DNA of 64,000 bases from an uncultured Chlorobiaceae bacterium. Lineage in GTDB: Bacteria > Bacteroidota > Chlorobiia > Chlorobiales > Chlorobiaceae. This document shows, one piece after another, positions 23,672 to 31,817 of this stretch (positions within the stretch are counted from its first letter, which is position 1; every line of letters begins with the position of its first letter). The translations under genes and the position numbers were made by a program. The stretch is from assembly GCA_903994525.1 (NCBI GenBank), contig CAJEXW010000011.1, positions 1 through 64,000 on the forward strand, read 5' to 3'. Below the pieces are notes generated by a model. It worked only from the letters and a program-made list of their open reading frames with translations, had not been told where the DNA came from and did no database searches.

Positions 23672-24934
23672 ATGAAAATAGAGTCAATACGGTTAAAAAA
23701 TTTTAAGGCTTTCAAGGATGCGGAGTTGATTGATCTGCCGAATTTCTGCGTCTTTGTAGGGGCTAACGGCACAGGCAAGAGCACCATTTTCTCCGTGTTC
23801 GACTTTCTGAAAGATGCCATCACCAGCAATGTCAGCACTGCGCTTGCAAAGCTTGGCGGAAGCCGGGGGTTTTCAGAGGTGCGCAGCCGTAACGCTACAG
23901 GGCCGATTGAGATTGAGCTGAAGTTCCGCGAAGGGAGTGATATGCCCCTGACCACCTACTTCCTGCAAATCAATGAGGAGAACGGTCGGGTTATTATTGA
24001 GCGTGAAATTCTCAAATACCGCAGAGGCAGTGGTGGACAGCCTTGGCATTTTCTTGATTTTTCGCGGGGGAAAGGGAGTGCTGTCACCAATGAACTGATG
24101 TCGGTTAACGATGTCAAAGAGTTGACTCGCGAAGAGCAGACGCTGAAATCACCGGATATTCTGGCCATTAAAGGGTTGGCGCAGTTCAAGCGCTTTCCGG
24201 CTGTGGTGGCGCTTGGCAATCTTATCGAGAACTGGCATGTCTCTGATTTTCATATCAGTCGGGCCCGTCCGGAGCAGGAGGCTGGTTATGCAGAGCATCT
24301 GTCGCGTGAGGGTGAAAACTTGTCGCTGGTTATCCAGTATCTTCATAATCACCATCCTGCCGCCTTCATTCAAATACTTGAGTTGCTGAAGCAGCGCATT
24401 CCCGGGATCTCTCAGGTAGAATCAAAAACCACCGAAGAGGGGCGGGTGCTGCTCAAGTTTCAGGATGGTTCGTTTGAAGATCCTTTTCTTGCCCGCTATG
24501 TTTCGGATGGTACCATCAAGATGCTGGCCTATCTGACGCTGCTCTATGATCCTTCCCCTCACCCGTTGCTGTGTGTAGAAGAGCCTGAAAATCAGCTCTA
24601 TCCAAGGCTTTTGCATGAGCTGGCTGAGGAGTTTCGCAACTATGCAAATCGGGGCGGGCAGGTGTTTGTTTCGACCCATTCACCTGATTTTTTAAATGCA
24701 ACAACTGTTGATGAGGTGTTCTGGCTCGTCAAAGAAGAGGGATATACCCAAATCTGTCGAGCCAATGAGAATGCACAGGTTGTTGCCTATATGAAAGATG
24801 GCGATCAGATGGGCTATTTGTGGGATCAGGGATTTTTTGAGGGGAGCGATCCATCCCATTGGATCGTTGTATCTCAATTGGGATTTGGCAAAGACGCTCA
24901 GCCTGCTACGGTTTTGAAGGAACAGCACAGGTGA
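23672..24934 (+). CDS. AAA_21-type ATPase (SMC/RecF-like)
   Basis: 420 residues. The start MKIESIRLKNFKAFKDAELI and Walker A FVGANGTGKST (about 30-40) are typical of RecF/SMC-like stand-alone ATPases (AAA_21). The signature-like region is YVSDGTIKMLAYLTLL, Walker B LLCVEEPENQLYPRLL, and the H-loop VFVSTHSPDFLN. Such proteins are frequent in defence islands, where a partner nuclease or Toprim gene usually follows. Here no Toprim or DUF4276 gene follows; the next gene is a membrane protein 46 bp downstream. The biological role is unknown. Confidence 0.85.
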   Translation: MKIESIRLKNFKAFKDAELIDLPNFCVFVGANGTGKSTIFSVFDFLKDAITSNVSTALAKLGGSRGFSEVRSRNATGPIEIELKFREGSDMPLTTYFLQINEENGRVIIEREILKYRRGSGGQPWHFLDFSRGKGSAVTNELMSVNDVKELTREEQTLKSPDILAIKGLAQFKRFPAVVALGNLIENWHVSDFHISRARPEQEAGYAEHLSREGENLSLVIQYLHNHHPAAFIQILELLKQRIPGISQVESKTTEEGRVLLKFQDGSFEDPFLARYVSDGTIKMLAYLTLLYDPSPHPLLCVEEPENQLYPRLLHELAEEFRNYANRGGQVFVSTHSPDFLNATTVDEVFWLVKEEGYTQICRANENAQVVAYMKDGDQMGYLWDQGFFEGSDPSHWIVVSQLGFGKDAQPATVLKEQHR

Positions 24935-24980
24935 CAGTTTATCTGATTATAAGAATAAGTGTTATAACTAATTATTTGGA

Positions 24981-25469
24981 ATGTTATTTATGAATACACC
25001 TATTACTGGACATGATATCATTATCAATGAGTATAATGAGCTTGTTACTCGCCTTTCAGGCAAGGCTATGATAAAAATCATCCTTGTTCTCATTACTGAG
25101 ATTTTTTTGTATTTCAAAGAAAGAACTGTAGTTAATGGTTTATTTTTTTTCATAATGGCCATATTGGCTACTGTGGGTTTAGTTGTATTCACACGTACGT
25201 TAAGCAGAGAGCTTGCTGCTGGTCAAATAAAGCGTAGTTGGAAAGGCATGGTTGGAAGTTTTGGTGGCATTCTTCCTTATCTATTCGCTTGCTACTTAAT
25301 TTTTTTCGAAGGCGTATGGCGTTTGGTTCTTCTTCATTATAAAAACTTCTCGTACTTTGATCTGTTAATTGGACTCTTTTTCTTTTTTATGGGGTATAGT
25401 TTACTGAGAGTAATTCATAGACTTTCAGAGTTGGCATCAAAAATTTCTGCTATGGGTTCTGACAGTTAA
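24981..25469 (+). CDS. Four-span membrane protein downstream of the AAA ATPase
   Basis: 162 residues from the ATG at 24981, or 159 from 24990. It has four hydrophobic segments at roughly 30-47, 52-72, 90-112 and 122-142, with short loops and a basic KRSWKG stretch between spans two and three. No family is recognised. It is visibly more AT-rich than the core genes. It follows the AAA ATPase on the same strand after 46 bp, so the two may act together, the ATPase as sensor and this as membrane-disrupting effector; that is inference from position alone. Confidence 0.6.
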   Translation: MLFMNTPITGHDIIINEYNELVTRLSGKAMIKIILVLITEIFLYFKERTVVNGLFFFIMAILATVGLVVFTRTLSRELAAGQIKRSWKGMVGSFGGILPYLFACYLIFFEGVWRLVLLHYKNFSYFDLLIGLFFFFMGYSLLRVIHRLSELASKISAMGSDS

Positions 25470-25503
25470 ACTTGTTCATAATGTATTGGGTTCGAAATAT
25501 TGA

Positions 25504-26409
25504 TCAACTTTCTGATTTATAAGTTATTAATGGGTGAGTTTCGAGTAGCGAATTGTCATTGCTCGAAAACTGCTGGCACCAGAAAAACTGATCCAACATT
25601 AACTTGTATTTTGATAGTGGATTATGAAGTACAGAAAAGTCATCGCCCAGTATCTCTGGACGATTTACACAATCGACTGAGGAATGTATTACTGCAATAA
25701 ATGGTGAAAAATCAGGATTTAGGAAGGATCTCGTTGCAACTGAACTTCCGTTAGTTTTGGTGATTTTATCACGATACTGGTAGCTGGGCTCACTACTGTC
25801 CAGTGTTTTTAAATCAACAGAAATTTGCAAGTTTCCAATTGGCAGAAGTGCTTTGACATAAAAAGGTAAGTCTATCGAATAGGAAGCGCCAGGAATTTTT
25901 CTCGAGTTAATAGCAAGAATGATGTAGTCTTCAGGTTGAATAATGCCTTTGCGGAGAGCTGTTTTATATTTATTGTATTTCTCATTGAGAGCATTTGTAT
26001 AACGCATAAGAATTTTCTGAGTGTGAGGGCGACTTATACCTTCATGAGGAGTATCCGGCACCTTGTCATCCCCAACACCAGCTGTAGGAGCTATTGCTTC
26101 AACCCAAATTCGACGATTTTCCACCATGAAGAAATATTCTGGCCCTTCATGACCAACCCGTTGGATTTTAAACCCTCGCTCCAATAAAGTACAAGTTAAG
26201 TACATTTCCCAGAAGCGGGGATGAAATTGTATTTTTGACTCATTTAAAAAGTGCGGATCTGCATACTCTGCATATTTCTGCCATAGCGACTCGATAAATT
26301 CACGTGCTTCTGTTAGGTTCGCATGGTCGCGCAAGCACTTATAATCAGGGTCTTTCGCTTCACCAGAAGTAAAAAAAGAGTTCATTTCATTATAGGTTAC
26401 CTTGAACAT
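25504..26409 (-). CDS. Hypothetical protein, possible PD-(D/E)XK nuclease fold
   Basis: 301 residues, AT-rich. I do not recognise a named family. Residues about 65-115 read FHPRFWEMYLTCTLLERGF, then GPEYFFMVENRRIWVEAIAP. This resembles the PD-(D/E)XK layout: helix with Glu, then GPD-like strand, then E-x-A strand. The proline-acid motif is GPE rather than GPD and the lysine position is replaced, so the fold is tentative. The rest has no visible motif. The gene is convergent with the membrane protein at 24981-25469 and is the last island gene before menD. Confidence 0.6.
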   Translation of the reverse strand: MFKVTYNEMNSFFTSGEAKDPDYKCLRDHANLTEAREFIESLWQKYAEYADPHFLNESKIQFHPRFWEMYLTCTLLERGFKIQRVGHEGPEYFFMVENRRIWVEAIAPTAGVGDDKVPDTPHEGISRPHTQKILMRYTNALNEKYNKYKTALRKGIIQPEDYIILAINSRKIPGASYSIDLPFYVKALLPIGNLQISVDLKTLDSSEPSYQYRDKITKTNGSSVATRSFLNPDFSPFIAVIHSSVDCVNRPEILGDDFSVLHNPLSKYKLMLDQFFWCQQFSSNDNSLLETHPLITYKSES

Positions 26410-26532
26410 TATATTTTTGGGGAAGATAGCTCACATAAAAAGCTCAACAACAGCCGAAATATCTCGGATGCTTGGAGCACACCCGTTGTTTGTTTCCGTG
26501 AAATAAACAGCAACTACATAAGTTGTAATTCC
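26410..26532. other. Island right junction next to menD
   Basis: About 120 bp between the start of the hypothetical gene and the end of menD. No copy of the GTCTTGAACCATG repeat is present here, so that repeat bounds only the left 8 kb of the island. I see no tRNA fragment, integrase or clear terminal repeat that would define the whole-island junction. Confidence 0.4.
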
Positions 26533-28284
26533 TTACTCACCCATAAGGTTTTCGATAATCCCCATAATCCTCCCCCGCAAAGCCCGATGCTGAATCACAT
26601 TCTCATCCCGCGAACTCTTCACCTCAATAATAACACTCCGATTACTTCCACAAGCCGCGCTGTACACCTCACTAAATTCCCGGTTTGTCTGCGGGCAGGC
26701 ATAGTCGAGCCCGAAGGTCTCAGCGGCTGAGCGGATGCTGTAGTTCTGTGGTGTGGCAAAGTGGGTTTCAAACACATCGCTGCATTCTGAAACGGGAAGA
26801 AAAGAAAAGATAGCCCCACCGTTGTTGTTCAGAACGATGATCTGTAGCGGAACGGGAAGTGTGCCGAGCAGCGACAGGGCGTTGAGGTCGTGCAGGAAGG
26901 CGATGTCGCCGATCATCAGCGTTGCCGGCTTCTGGTGTCCATTGGCAAACCCGGCAATGGTGGAGATGATGCCGTCAATGCCGCTGACTCCACGGTTGAT
27001 GGCTGTTGGAATACCGTGAACATGGCTGCTGCTGGCGTAGTTGTCCATATCCCTGACCGGCATGCTGTTTGACACAAAAAGCACCTGTTGCTTCGTGATG
27101 AGCTGCGACACCAGCCGGGCAGCAGAGATATCGGTGACCGGTTTGTCGGGGAGCAGTTCGGTTTGAATCTCTTCCGATACAGCCCTGAAAAAGCGCTCCG
27201 AAGTGTTGCTGTCCAGTGTTGGCGGCGTGGTACGGCACCCTTTCAACTGAGCGGCGGTCAGAGCAATAGATGCTTCAACACGGCAGGTAACGTTATGATC
27301 AGGCGAAAAGCGGGCCGGTTGTGGTTTGACGACAATATAGTTTTCCGGTTGCCACTCTTTCAGCGCACTTGAGGGGTGTTTTGCTATGACGTTGCCTCCA
27401 AAGTGCAAAACAAGGTCAGCCGTGAAGGATTTTCGGAATTCGGGCGACTGGAGCAGGAGCTGCCAGGGTTGGACTGAGGCCACCATTCTCAAGCCGGATG
27501 AAAAATCGGCATAGAGGGGAATGTTCAGGTCGTTGGCCAGTTCACTGACCGCCAGGGCATCGGTACGGCTTGTCATGCTGCCGGCTATAATCATCGGCTG
27601 CTTTGCCTCGGCGAGCAGTTGGCGCAGCATGGTGATGGTGCCTGCATCGGGCACTTTTTCGGGAACAATGGTACTGCTGAATGGCCTTGAATGTTCAAGC
27701 CAGGGCAGAAGGGGAGCGACCCATGGATCGTTGAGATCCGGAGTTGCCGGTTCAAAAGGTTCACGGAATGGCTGGTTCAGATGGACTGGCCCTGCGGATG
27801 AACCAAGGGTTTTTGCAACAGCATAAGCCACCGTTGAGAGGAGCGCCTTCAGCGGAGTATCGGTTGAGGGCGCAGGCAACTGCATGCTCCATCGGGTATA
27901 GTTGCCGAAGATATTTTCCTGCCGGATGGTCTGGTTGGCGCCACAATCAAGCAGCTCGAAGGGGCGATCGGTGGTGAGTACAATCACCGGCTGAAAGTCC
28001 GTCGAAGCTTCAACCACAGCGGGAAAGTAGTTCACGACGGCCGTTCCTGAGGTGCAGACCAGCACAGCGGGCCTTCCGGTTGCCCTTCCGTATCCGAGCG
28101 CAAAAAATCCGGCGGAGCGTTCATCGACAAACATTTTCCATTGCGCTTTCGGGTTTCGTGCGATGGCAATGGTGAGCGGCGTTGAGCGTGAGCCGGGTGA
28201 AATGCAGAAAAATCCTGCGCCCTGGCGAATCAGCTCTTCAACAATGATGCTGCTCCAGAGTGTGGTTATCTGGCAGTTATTCAT
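26533..28284 (-). CDS. menD: SEPHCHC synthase MenD
   Basis: 583 residues, the usual length for this thiamine-diphosphate enzyme, which adds succinic semialdehyde (from 2-oxoglutarate) to isochorismate, the first committed step of menaquinone synthesis. The start WSSIIVEELIRQGAGFFCIS and the PGSRSTPL motif are typical of MenD. The TPP-binding motif is GDIAFLHDLNAL with NNNGGAIF. The start overlaps the menF stop by 4 bp. On its 3' side the operon is interrupted by the accessory island, which separates it from menH. Confidence 0.97.
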   Translation of the reverse strand: MNNCQITTLWSSIIVEELIRQGAGFFCISPGSRSTPLTIAIARNPKAQWKMFVDERSAGFFALGYGRATGRPAVLVCTSGTAVVNYFPAVVEASTDFQPVIVLTTDRPFELLDCGANQTIRQENIFGNYTRWSMQLPAPSTDTPLKALLSTVAYAVAKTLGSSAGPVHLNQPFREPFEPATPDLNDPWVAPLLPWLEHSRPFSSTIVPEKVPDAGTITMLRQLLAEAKQPMIIAGSMTSRTDALAVSELANDLNIPLYADFSSGLRMVASVQPWQLLLQSPEFRKSFTADLVLHFGGNVIAKHPSSALKEWQPENYIVVKPQPARFSPDHNVTCRVEASIALTAAQLKGCRTTPPTLDSNTSERFFRAVSEEIQTELLPDKPVTDISAARLVSQLITKQQVLFVSNSMPVRDMDNYASSSHVHGIPTAINRGVSGIDGIISTIAGFANGHQKPATLMIGDIAFLHDLNALSLLGTLPVPLQIIVLNNNGGAIFSFLPVSECSDVFETHFATPQNYSIRSAAETFGLDYACPQTNREFSEVYSAACGSNRSVIIEVKSSRDENVIQHRALRGRIMGIIENLMGE

Positions 28285-29684
28285 GCTTCCTGTCGGGTTA
28301 TAGCCAGCATGTCCCCTATTTTCTGCTCGACCTCATCCCATTCCAAAGCAGGATCCGATCCTTTTACCAGCCCGGCACCGGAGTAGAGATAAACGAAACG
28401 ACCATTGACCAGGGCTGAACGGATTCCAACCGCAAACTCTGCGGCATCACGGCTGGCCCATCCCACAGGAGCGGCATACCAGCCACGGCTGAAGGGCTCC
28501 AGCGCCATAATCCGCTCCAGAATCGGTGCTTTGGGAACACCGCCAACGGCAGGGGTAGGGTGCAGAAGTTGCAGTATGGCGCTGTCATTTTCGAACTCTG
28601 GTTTTAAGGTTGCCGCACAACGGGTGTAGAGGTGGGCGAGACGGTGAAGCTGCAGCACCTGCACCTCCTTTTCCATAGCAATATCGCCACAGATCTTGCG
28701 CAACTCATTGGAGATCATCTCCCTGACAAAATTGTGCTCGCGAATATCTTTTTCGGAATTAAGGAGTGTTTCGGAGGCGCGGCGATCACCGCCATTGATG
28801 CTCTCTTTTGAGCAGGTGCCGGCAAGTGCTTCCGTCAGCAGCAGGTTGCCATCTCGACGGTAGAGCCGTTCGGGGGTAAAGCTGAAAAATGCGTGCTGTG
28901 CGACAGGTTCAAAGTAAAACTTGTAGATGGTGTTCTGCGGATAGGGGTAGTTCAGCAGAAACAGCAGAGGGGAAAAGCTGCCGCTGAACTCAAGAATGGT
29001 TTGCCGGGCAAGCATGATCTTTTGCAGCTCACCACGTTCAAACGTTTCAAGCGCCTTCTCGCACTGCTCCTTCCACCCTTGTTCATCAGGGTTGTAAGTG
29101 ATCTTCAGGAGTTCGGGCAGTTGCAATGTTCTCTTCTTCTGTACGGGAACAATCTGTTGGAGCAGAGTCGTTATGGCTGCTATTTTACTCTCAATATTAT
29201 CGTGTGGTTCAAGCCGGAGATGGCAGGAGAGCGAAAAGTTGTTCTTTTGACAGGTCAACTGGATCAGCGGCAAAACAAAGGAAAAGGAGGAGAACTCCTG
29301 CCAGATGGGCTCCTGTTGTTCTTTGGCGTTGAAGCAGAAGCCGCCAAAATATTTGGCATTGGGATCTTTGTCTGCCAAAGAGAGCTGGAAGCGTTCGAAC
29401 GCGGCGTTGTTATCTCCAGTATCTTCGAAGTGAAGAGCGTCGGCAACACCAAGACCCGCCACAGAAAAATCTTGCTCTCGGTTCATCCAGAAGAGTCGAG
29501 GATAACCTTGCTGTTCAAAAAGCCATTCAGTGAGTGTTAAGGGTTCAACTGGTTCACAGAACGTCACAAGCATGGCTTGAGCCGTGCAATCGGGTGATCT
29601 CCGCTCGTCAAGGTAACGGCTTAACGCGGAGATCAGGGTTGAAATCGCTTTTTCTATGGGAACGGGTTCCCATGAAGGTGTCAT
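28281..29684 (-). CDS. menF: Isochorismate synthase MenF
   Basis: 467 residues from the ATG at 29684 (MTPSWEPVPIEKAIS), preferred because AGGTG lies 8 nt upstream and the longer frame from 29762 would run into the TPR gene. The C-terminal chorismate-binding domain shows FTPERLYRRDGN, LAGTCSKES, the metal-binding HPTPAVGGVPKAP and FSRGWYAAPVGW. It converts chorismate to isochorismate at the head of the pathway. menF is the first gene of the men operon, coupled to menD by a 4-bp overlap, and begins 9 bp after the stop of the upstream TPR lipoprotein gene. Confidence 0.93.
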   Translation of the reverse strand: MTPSWEPVPIEKAISTLISALSRYLDERRSPDCTAQAMLVTFCEPVEPLTLTEWLFEQQGYPRLFWMNREQDFSVAGLGVADALHFEDTGDNNAAFERFQLSLADKDPNAKYFGGFCFNAKEQQEPIWQEFSSFSFVLPLIQLTCQKNNFSLSCHLRLEPHDNIESKIAAITTLLQQIVPVQKKRTLQLPELLKITYNPDEQGWKEQCEKALETFERGELQKIMLARQTILEFSGSFSPLLFLLNYPYPQNTIYKFYFEPVAQHAFFSFTPERLYRRDGNLLLTEALAGTCSKESINGGDRRASETLLNSEKDIREHNFVREMISNELRKICGDIAMEKEVQVLQLHRLAHLYTRCAATLKPEFENDSAILQLLHPTPAVGGVPKAPILERIMALEPFSRGWYAAPVGWASRDAAEFAVGIRSALVNGRFVYLYSGAGLVKGSDPALEWDEVEQKIGDMLAITRQEA

Positions 29685-29692
29685 TCCGTTAA

Positions 29693-30286
29693 TCACCTGG
29701 TCTCGTTCTTGATATGTTTTTTCAGAGAAAAGGCAAGATAATTGTTTTTCTGAAGAAGCCATTCATAAATTGCCAGCGCCTCTTTCTGGTGTCCGGTCTT
29801 GGCATAGCAGACCGCAAGATTGTAGTGAGCATCCATGAACGATTCGCTGTTGTCAATGGCCTCGTTGTAGAGTGTTGATGCTTTGTCGAACTGTTTCAGT
29901 TGCATGTATGCATTGCCAAGGTTGTAGAGTCGCAGAGAGTCTTTTGGTGATCGATCGAGATGCTGCTGAAAAAAAAGAGCGGCATCGCTATATTTTTTCT
30001 CTTTGAATGCTACAGCGCCAAGGGCGTGGACGGCATCATCAAGTTTGGGATTGATTGCAAGCGCCTTTTTAAACGCGTCGGATGCGTCACTATAACGTTG
30101 ATGGCGTGCGAAAGCCCCGCCAAGACGCATCCAGGAGGTTGCATCCTGAGGATTTTTCCAGACCTCCTGCTGAAGGCTGTTGATCTCATCAGGCTTGCAC
30201 GCGGCAAAGAGTGTCAGCGACGAGAGGAGAACGAGAGTGGAGAGCCGCAGAAGAGCAGCTTTTGAATGTCGTAGTAAGTTATTCAT
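29693..30286 (-). CDS. TPR-repeat lipoprotein
   Basis: 197 residues from the ATG at 30286 (MNNLLRHSKAALL), which has GGGAG 6 nt upstream; an upstream in-frame ATG at 30325 lacks this. A signal peptide ends in the lipobox LTLFAAC at about residue 29, so the protein should be a lipid-anchored periplasmic protein. Four or five TPR motifs follow (for example ATSWMRLGGAFARHQRYSDA and DSLRLYNLGNAYMQLKQFDK). It lies directly upstream of menF with 9 bp between, so it probably heads the transcript. The partner is unknown. Confidence 0.85.
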   Translation of the reverse strand: MNNLLRHSKAALLRLSTLVLLSSLTLFAACKPDEINSLQQEVWKNPQDATSWMRLGGAFARHQRYSDASDAFKKALAINPKLDDAVHALGAVAFKEKKYSDAALFFQQHLDRSPKDSLRLYNLGNAYMQLKQFDKASTLYNEAIDNSESFMDAHYNLAVCYAKTGHQKEALAIYEWLLQKNNYLAFSLKKHIKNETR

Positions 30287-30447
30287 AGTGCTCCCAATAT
30301 AAACACTCCCGGAATTATCTGCCAATCTTGATTGTCTCCCTTTAGCTGTTTTGGCAGAAATATTTCCGAATGGTCACTGGTGTGTGTAACTTTGGTTCTG
30401 AGCGCACTGTCGAGGTGTTTGTGTATTTACAATAATCATTATAAATC

Positions 30448-30654
30448 ATGAAAAATAACATCAAAGTCAGCGGCATGAGCTGTGGGGGTTGTCAATTGCT
30501 TGTCAAAGAGGCGCTTGAGGAGCTGAAGGGGGTGAAGCAGGCAGATGCCTCTTTTCGTGATGGTCTGGTAACAGTTGACTATGACCCGGAGACGATCACT
30601 ATGGCGGCTCTTCATGCGGTTATTGAGGAGCAGGGTTTCAAGGTGCAGGAGTGA
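30448..30654 (+). CDS. Heavy-metal-associated domain protein, CopZ-like copper chaperone
   Basis: 68 residues forming a single HMA (ferredoxin-like) domain. The metal motif GMSCGGC (about 9-15) has the two cysteines that bind Cu(I). The C-terminal half ends with the usual LHAVIEEQGFKV helix. Such proteins deliver copper to P-type ATPases or buffer it in the cytoplasm. No copper ATPase or regulator is adjacent. It stands alone between the divergent TPR lipoprotein gene and the NYN gene. Confidence 0.9.
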   Translation: MKNNIKVSGMSCGGCQLLVKEALEELKGVKQADASFRDGLVTVDYDPETITMAALHAVIEEQGFKVQE

Positions 30655-30702
30655 GTGTGCCACTCTGTCGGGAATCAGGGCTAAACATAACTGAACTCTA
30701 TT

Positions 30703-31446
30703 ATGGCAGTTGAAAAAACAGAGCGTCTTGCTGTACTCATTGATGCTGATAATACGCAGGCGACGATTATTGAGGGTCTTCTTGCAGAGGTTGCAAAATA
30801 TGGCACCGCCAGTGTCAAAAGGATTTATGGTGACTGGACATCGACCGCTCTGCGAAGCTGGAAGGATGTTCTTTTGGAACACTCTGTTCAACCTATCCAG
30901 CAGTTTGGCTATACTAAAGGGAAAAATGCCACAGACAGCGCCATGATTATTGATGCCATGGATCTTCTGTATACAGGGAAATTTCATGGCTTTTGCATTG
31001 TTTCCAGTGACAGTGATTTTACGAAACTGGCCTCACGAATCAGGGAATCCGGGCTTTTTGTCTACGGTTTTGGAGAGAAAAAGACTCCGGCACCCTTTGT
31101 CTCCGCCTGCGACAAATTTATTTTTATCGAAGTTCTTCGTGCAAAAATCAACGAAAATGAGCCGATTGCCAAAAAGAGCATGGCTGAGCTCAAGCAGGAT
31201 ACTCGACTGGTGCGGTTGTTGAGGAATGCTGTCGAGGCCTCTTCTGACGAAGGGGGATGGGCCCACCTTGCGACTACTGGAAGCAATATCGCGAAGCAGT
31301 CGCCTGAATTTGACCCGAGAAATTATGGCTATATCCGACTTGGAGAGCTGCTGGCTGCGACAAAGCTTTTTGATTTCGAGGAGCGCCAGATCGGCGAGGG
31401 TCAGTCAAAAGCCATCTATGTTCGTGATAAACGCAAAAAAAGCTGA
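30703..31446 (+). CDS. NYN-domain (LabA/DUF88-like) putative RNase with OST-HTH/LOTUS domain
   Basis: 247 residues. Residues about 8-145 are a NYN/PIN-like domain with acidic residues in VLIDADN, NATDSAMIIDAMDL and IVSSDSDFTKLA, positioned to bind a catalytic metal. Residues about 165-240 fit an OST-HTH/LOTUS domain (GGWAHLATTGSNIAKQ, NYGYIRLGELLAAT), which binds RNA. The combination is widespread in bacteria and points to an RNA-processing nuclease, but the substrate is unknown. A terminator follows at 31526. Confidence 0.9.
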   Translation: MAVEKTERLAVLIDADNTQATIIEGLLAEVAKYGTASVKRIYGDWTSTALRSWKDVLLEHSVQPIQQFGYTKGKNATDSAMIIDAMDLLYTGKFHGFCIVSSDSDFTKLASRIRESGLFVYGFGEKKTPAPFVSACDKFIFIEVLRAKINENEPIAKKSMAELKQDTRLVRLLRNAVEASSDEGGWAHLATTGSNIAKQSPEFDPRNYGYIRLGELLAATKLFDFEERQIGEGQSKAIYVRDKRKKS

Positions 31447-31525
31447 CCAGGCATTTGCAGTGTTCACCCAAACGTCTTTCTGCTTGTTACTTCGGTGCAC
31501 AGACGCATAAACCCCTGCCCAATAA

Positions 31526-31556
31526 AAAAGCCTTCCCGGCGAAGGAAGGCTTTTTA
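31526..31556. terminator. Bidirectional rho-independent terminator
   Basis: A 7-bp stem GCCTTCC (31530-31536) / GGAAGGC (31544-31550) is flanked by an A-run on the left and a T-run on the right. It can therefore stop both the NYN gene on the plus strand and tRNA-Asp on the minus strand. Confidence 0.85.
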
Positions 31557-31561
31557 TTCTG

Positions 31562-31636
31562 CGGAGCTGACGGGGCTCGAACCCGCGACCTCCTGCGTGA
31601 CAGGCAGGCGCTCTAACCAAACTGAGCTACAGCTCC
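31562..31636 (-). tRNA. tRNA-Asp (GUC anticodon)
   Basis: On the minus strand the sequence folds into a full cloverleaf. The acceptor arms are GGAGCTG / CAGCTCC. The D arm contains AGCTCAGTTTGGTTAGAGC. The anticodon stem is CCTGC / GCAGG with loop CTGTCAC (anticodon GTC). The T arm contains GGGTTCGAGCCC. The discriminator base is G. The 3' CCA is not encoded. Confidence 0.95.
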
Positions 31637-31817
31637 ATTCAAGAAGTTGTAAATGTATGCAGCCGAATTTTAATATCCAAAATGTTTTTTCATTTCTCCC
31701 TTTCATCTTTTAAGTCATCATATTTGGCTGGATTTTTATAAATTTGCGGGGATGAAATATTTTTTTCCAGGCGGCAAAGGTTCTCCAGCATTTATCATAA
31801 TCCAGACACTTACCAAT

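Noticed and set aside
20986..26500. DGR reverse transcriptase or template repeat next to the FGE gene
   Set aside because: No reading frame with reverse transcriptase motifs and no second copy of the variable-region sequence could be found in the window.
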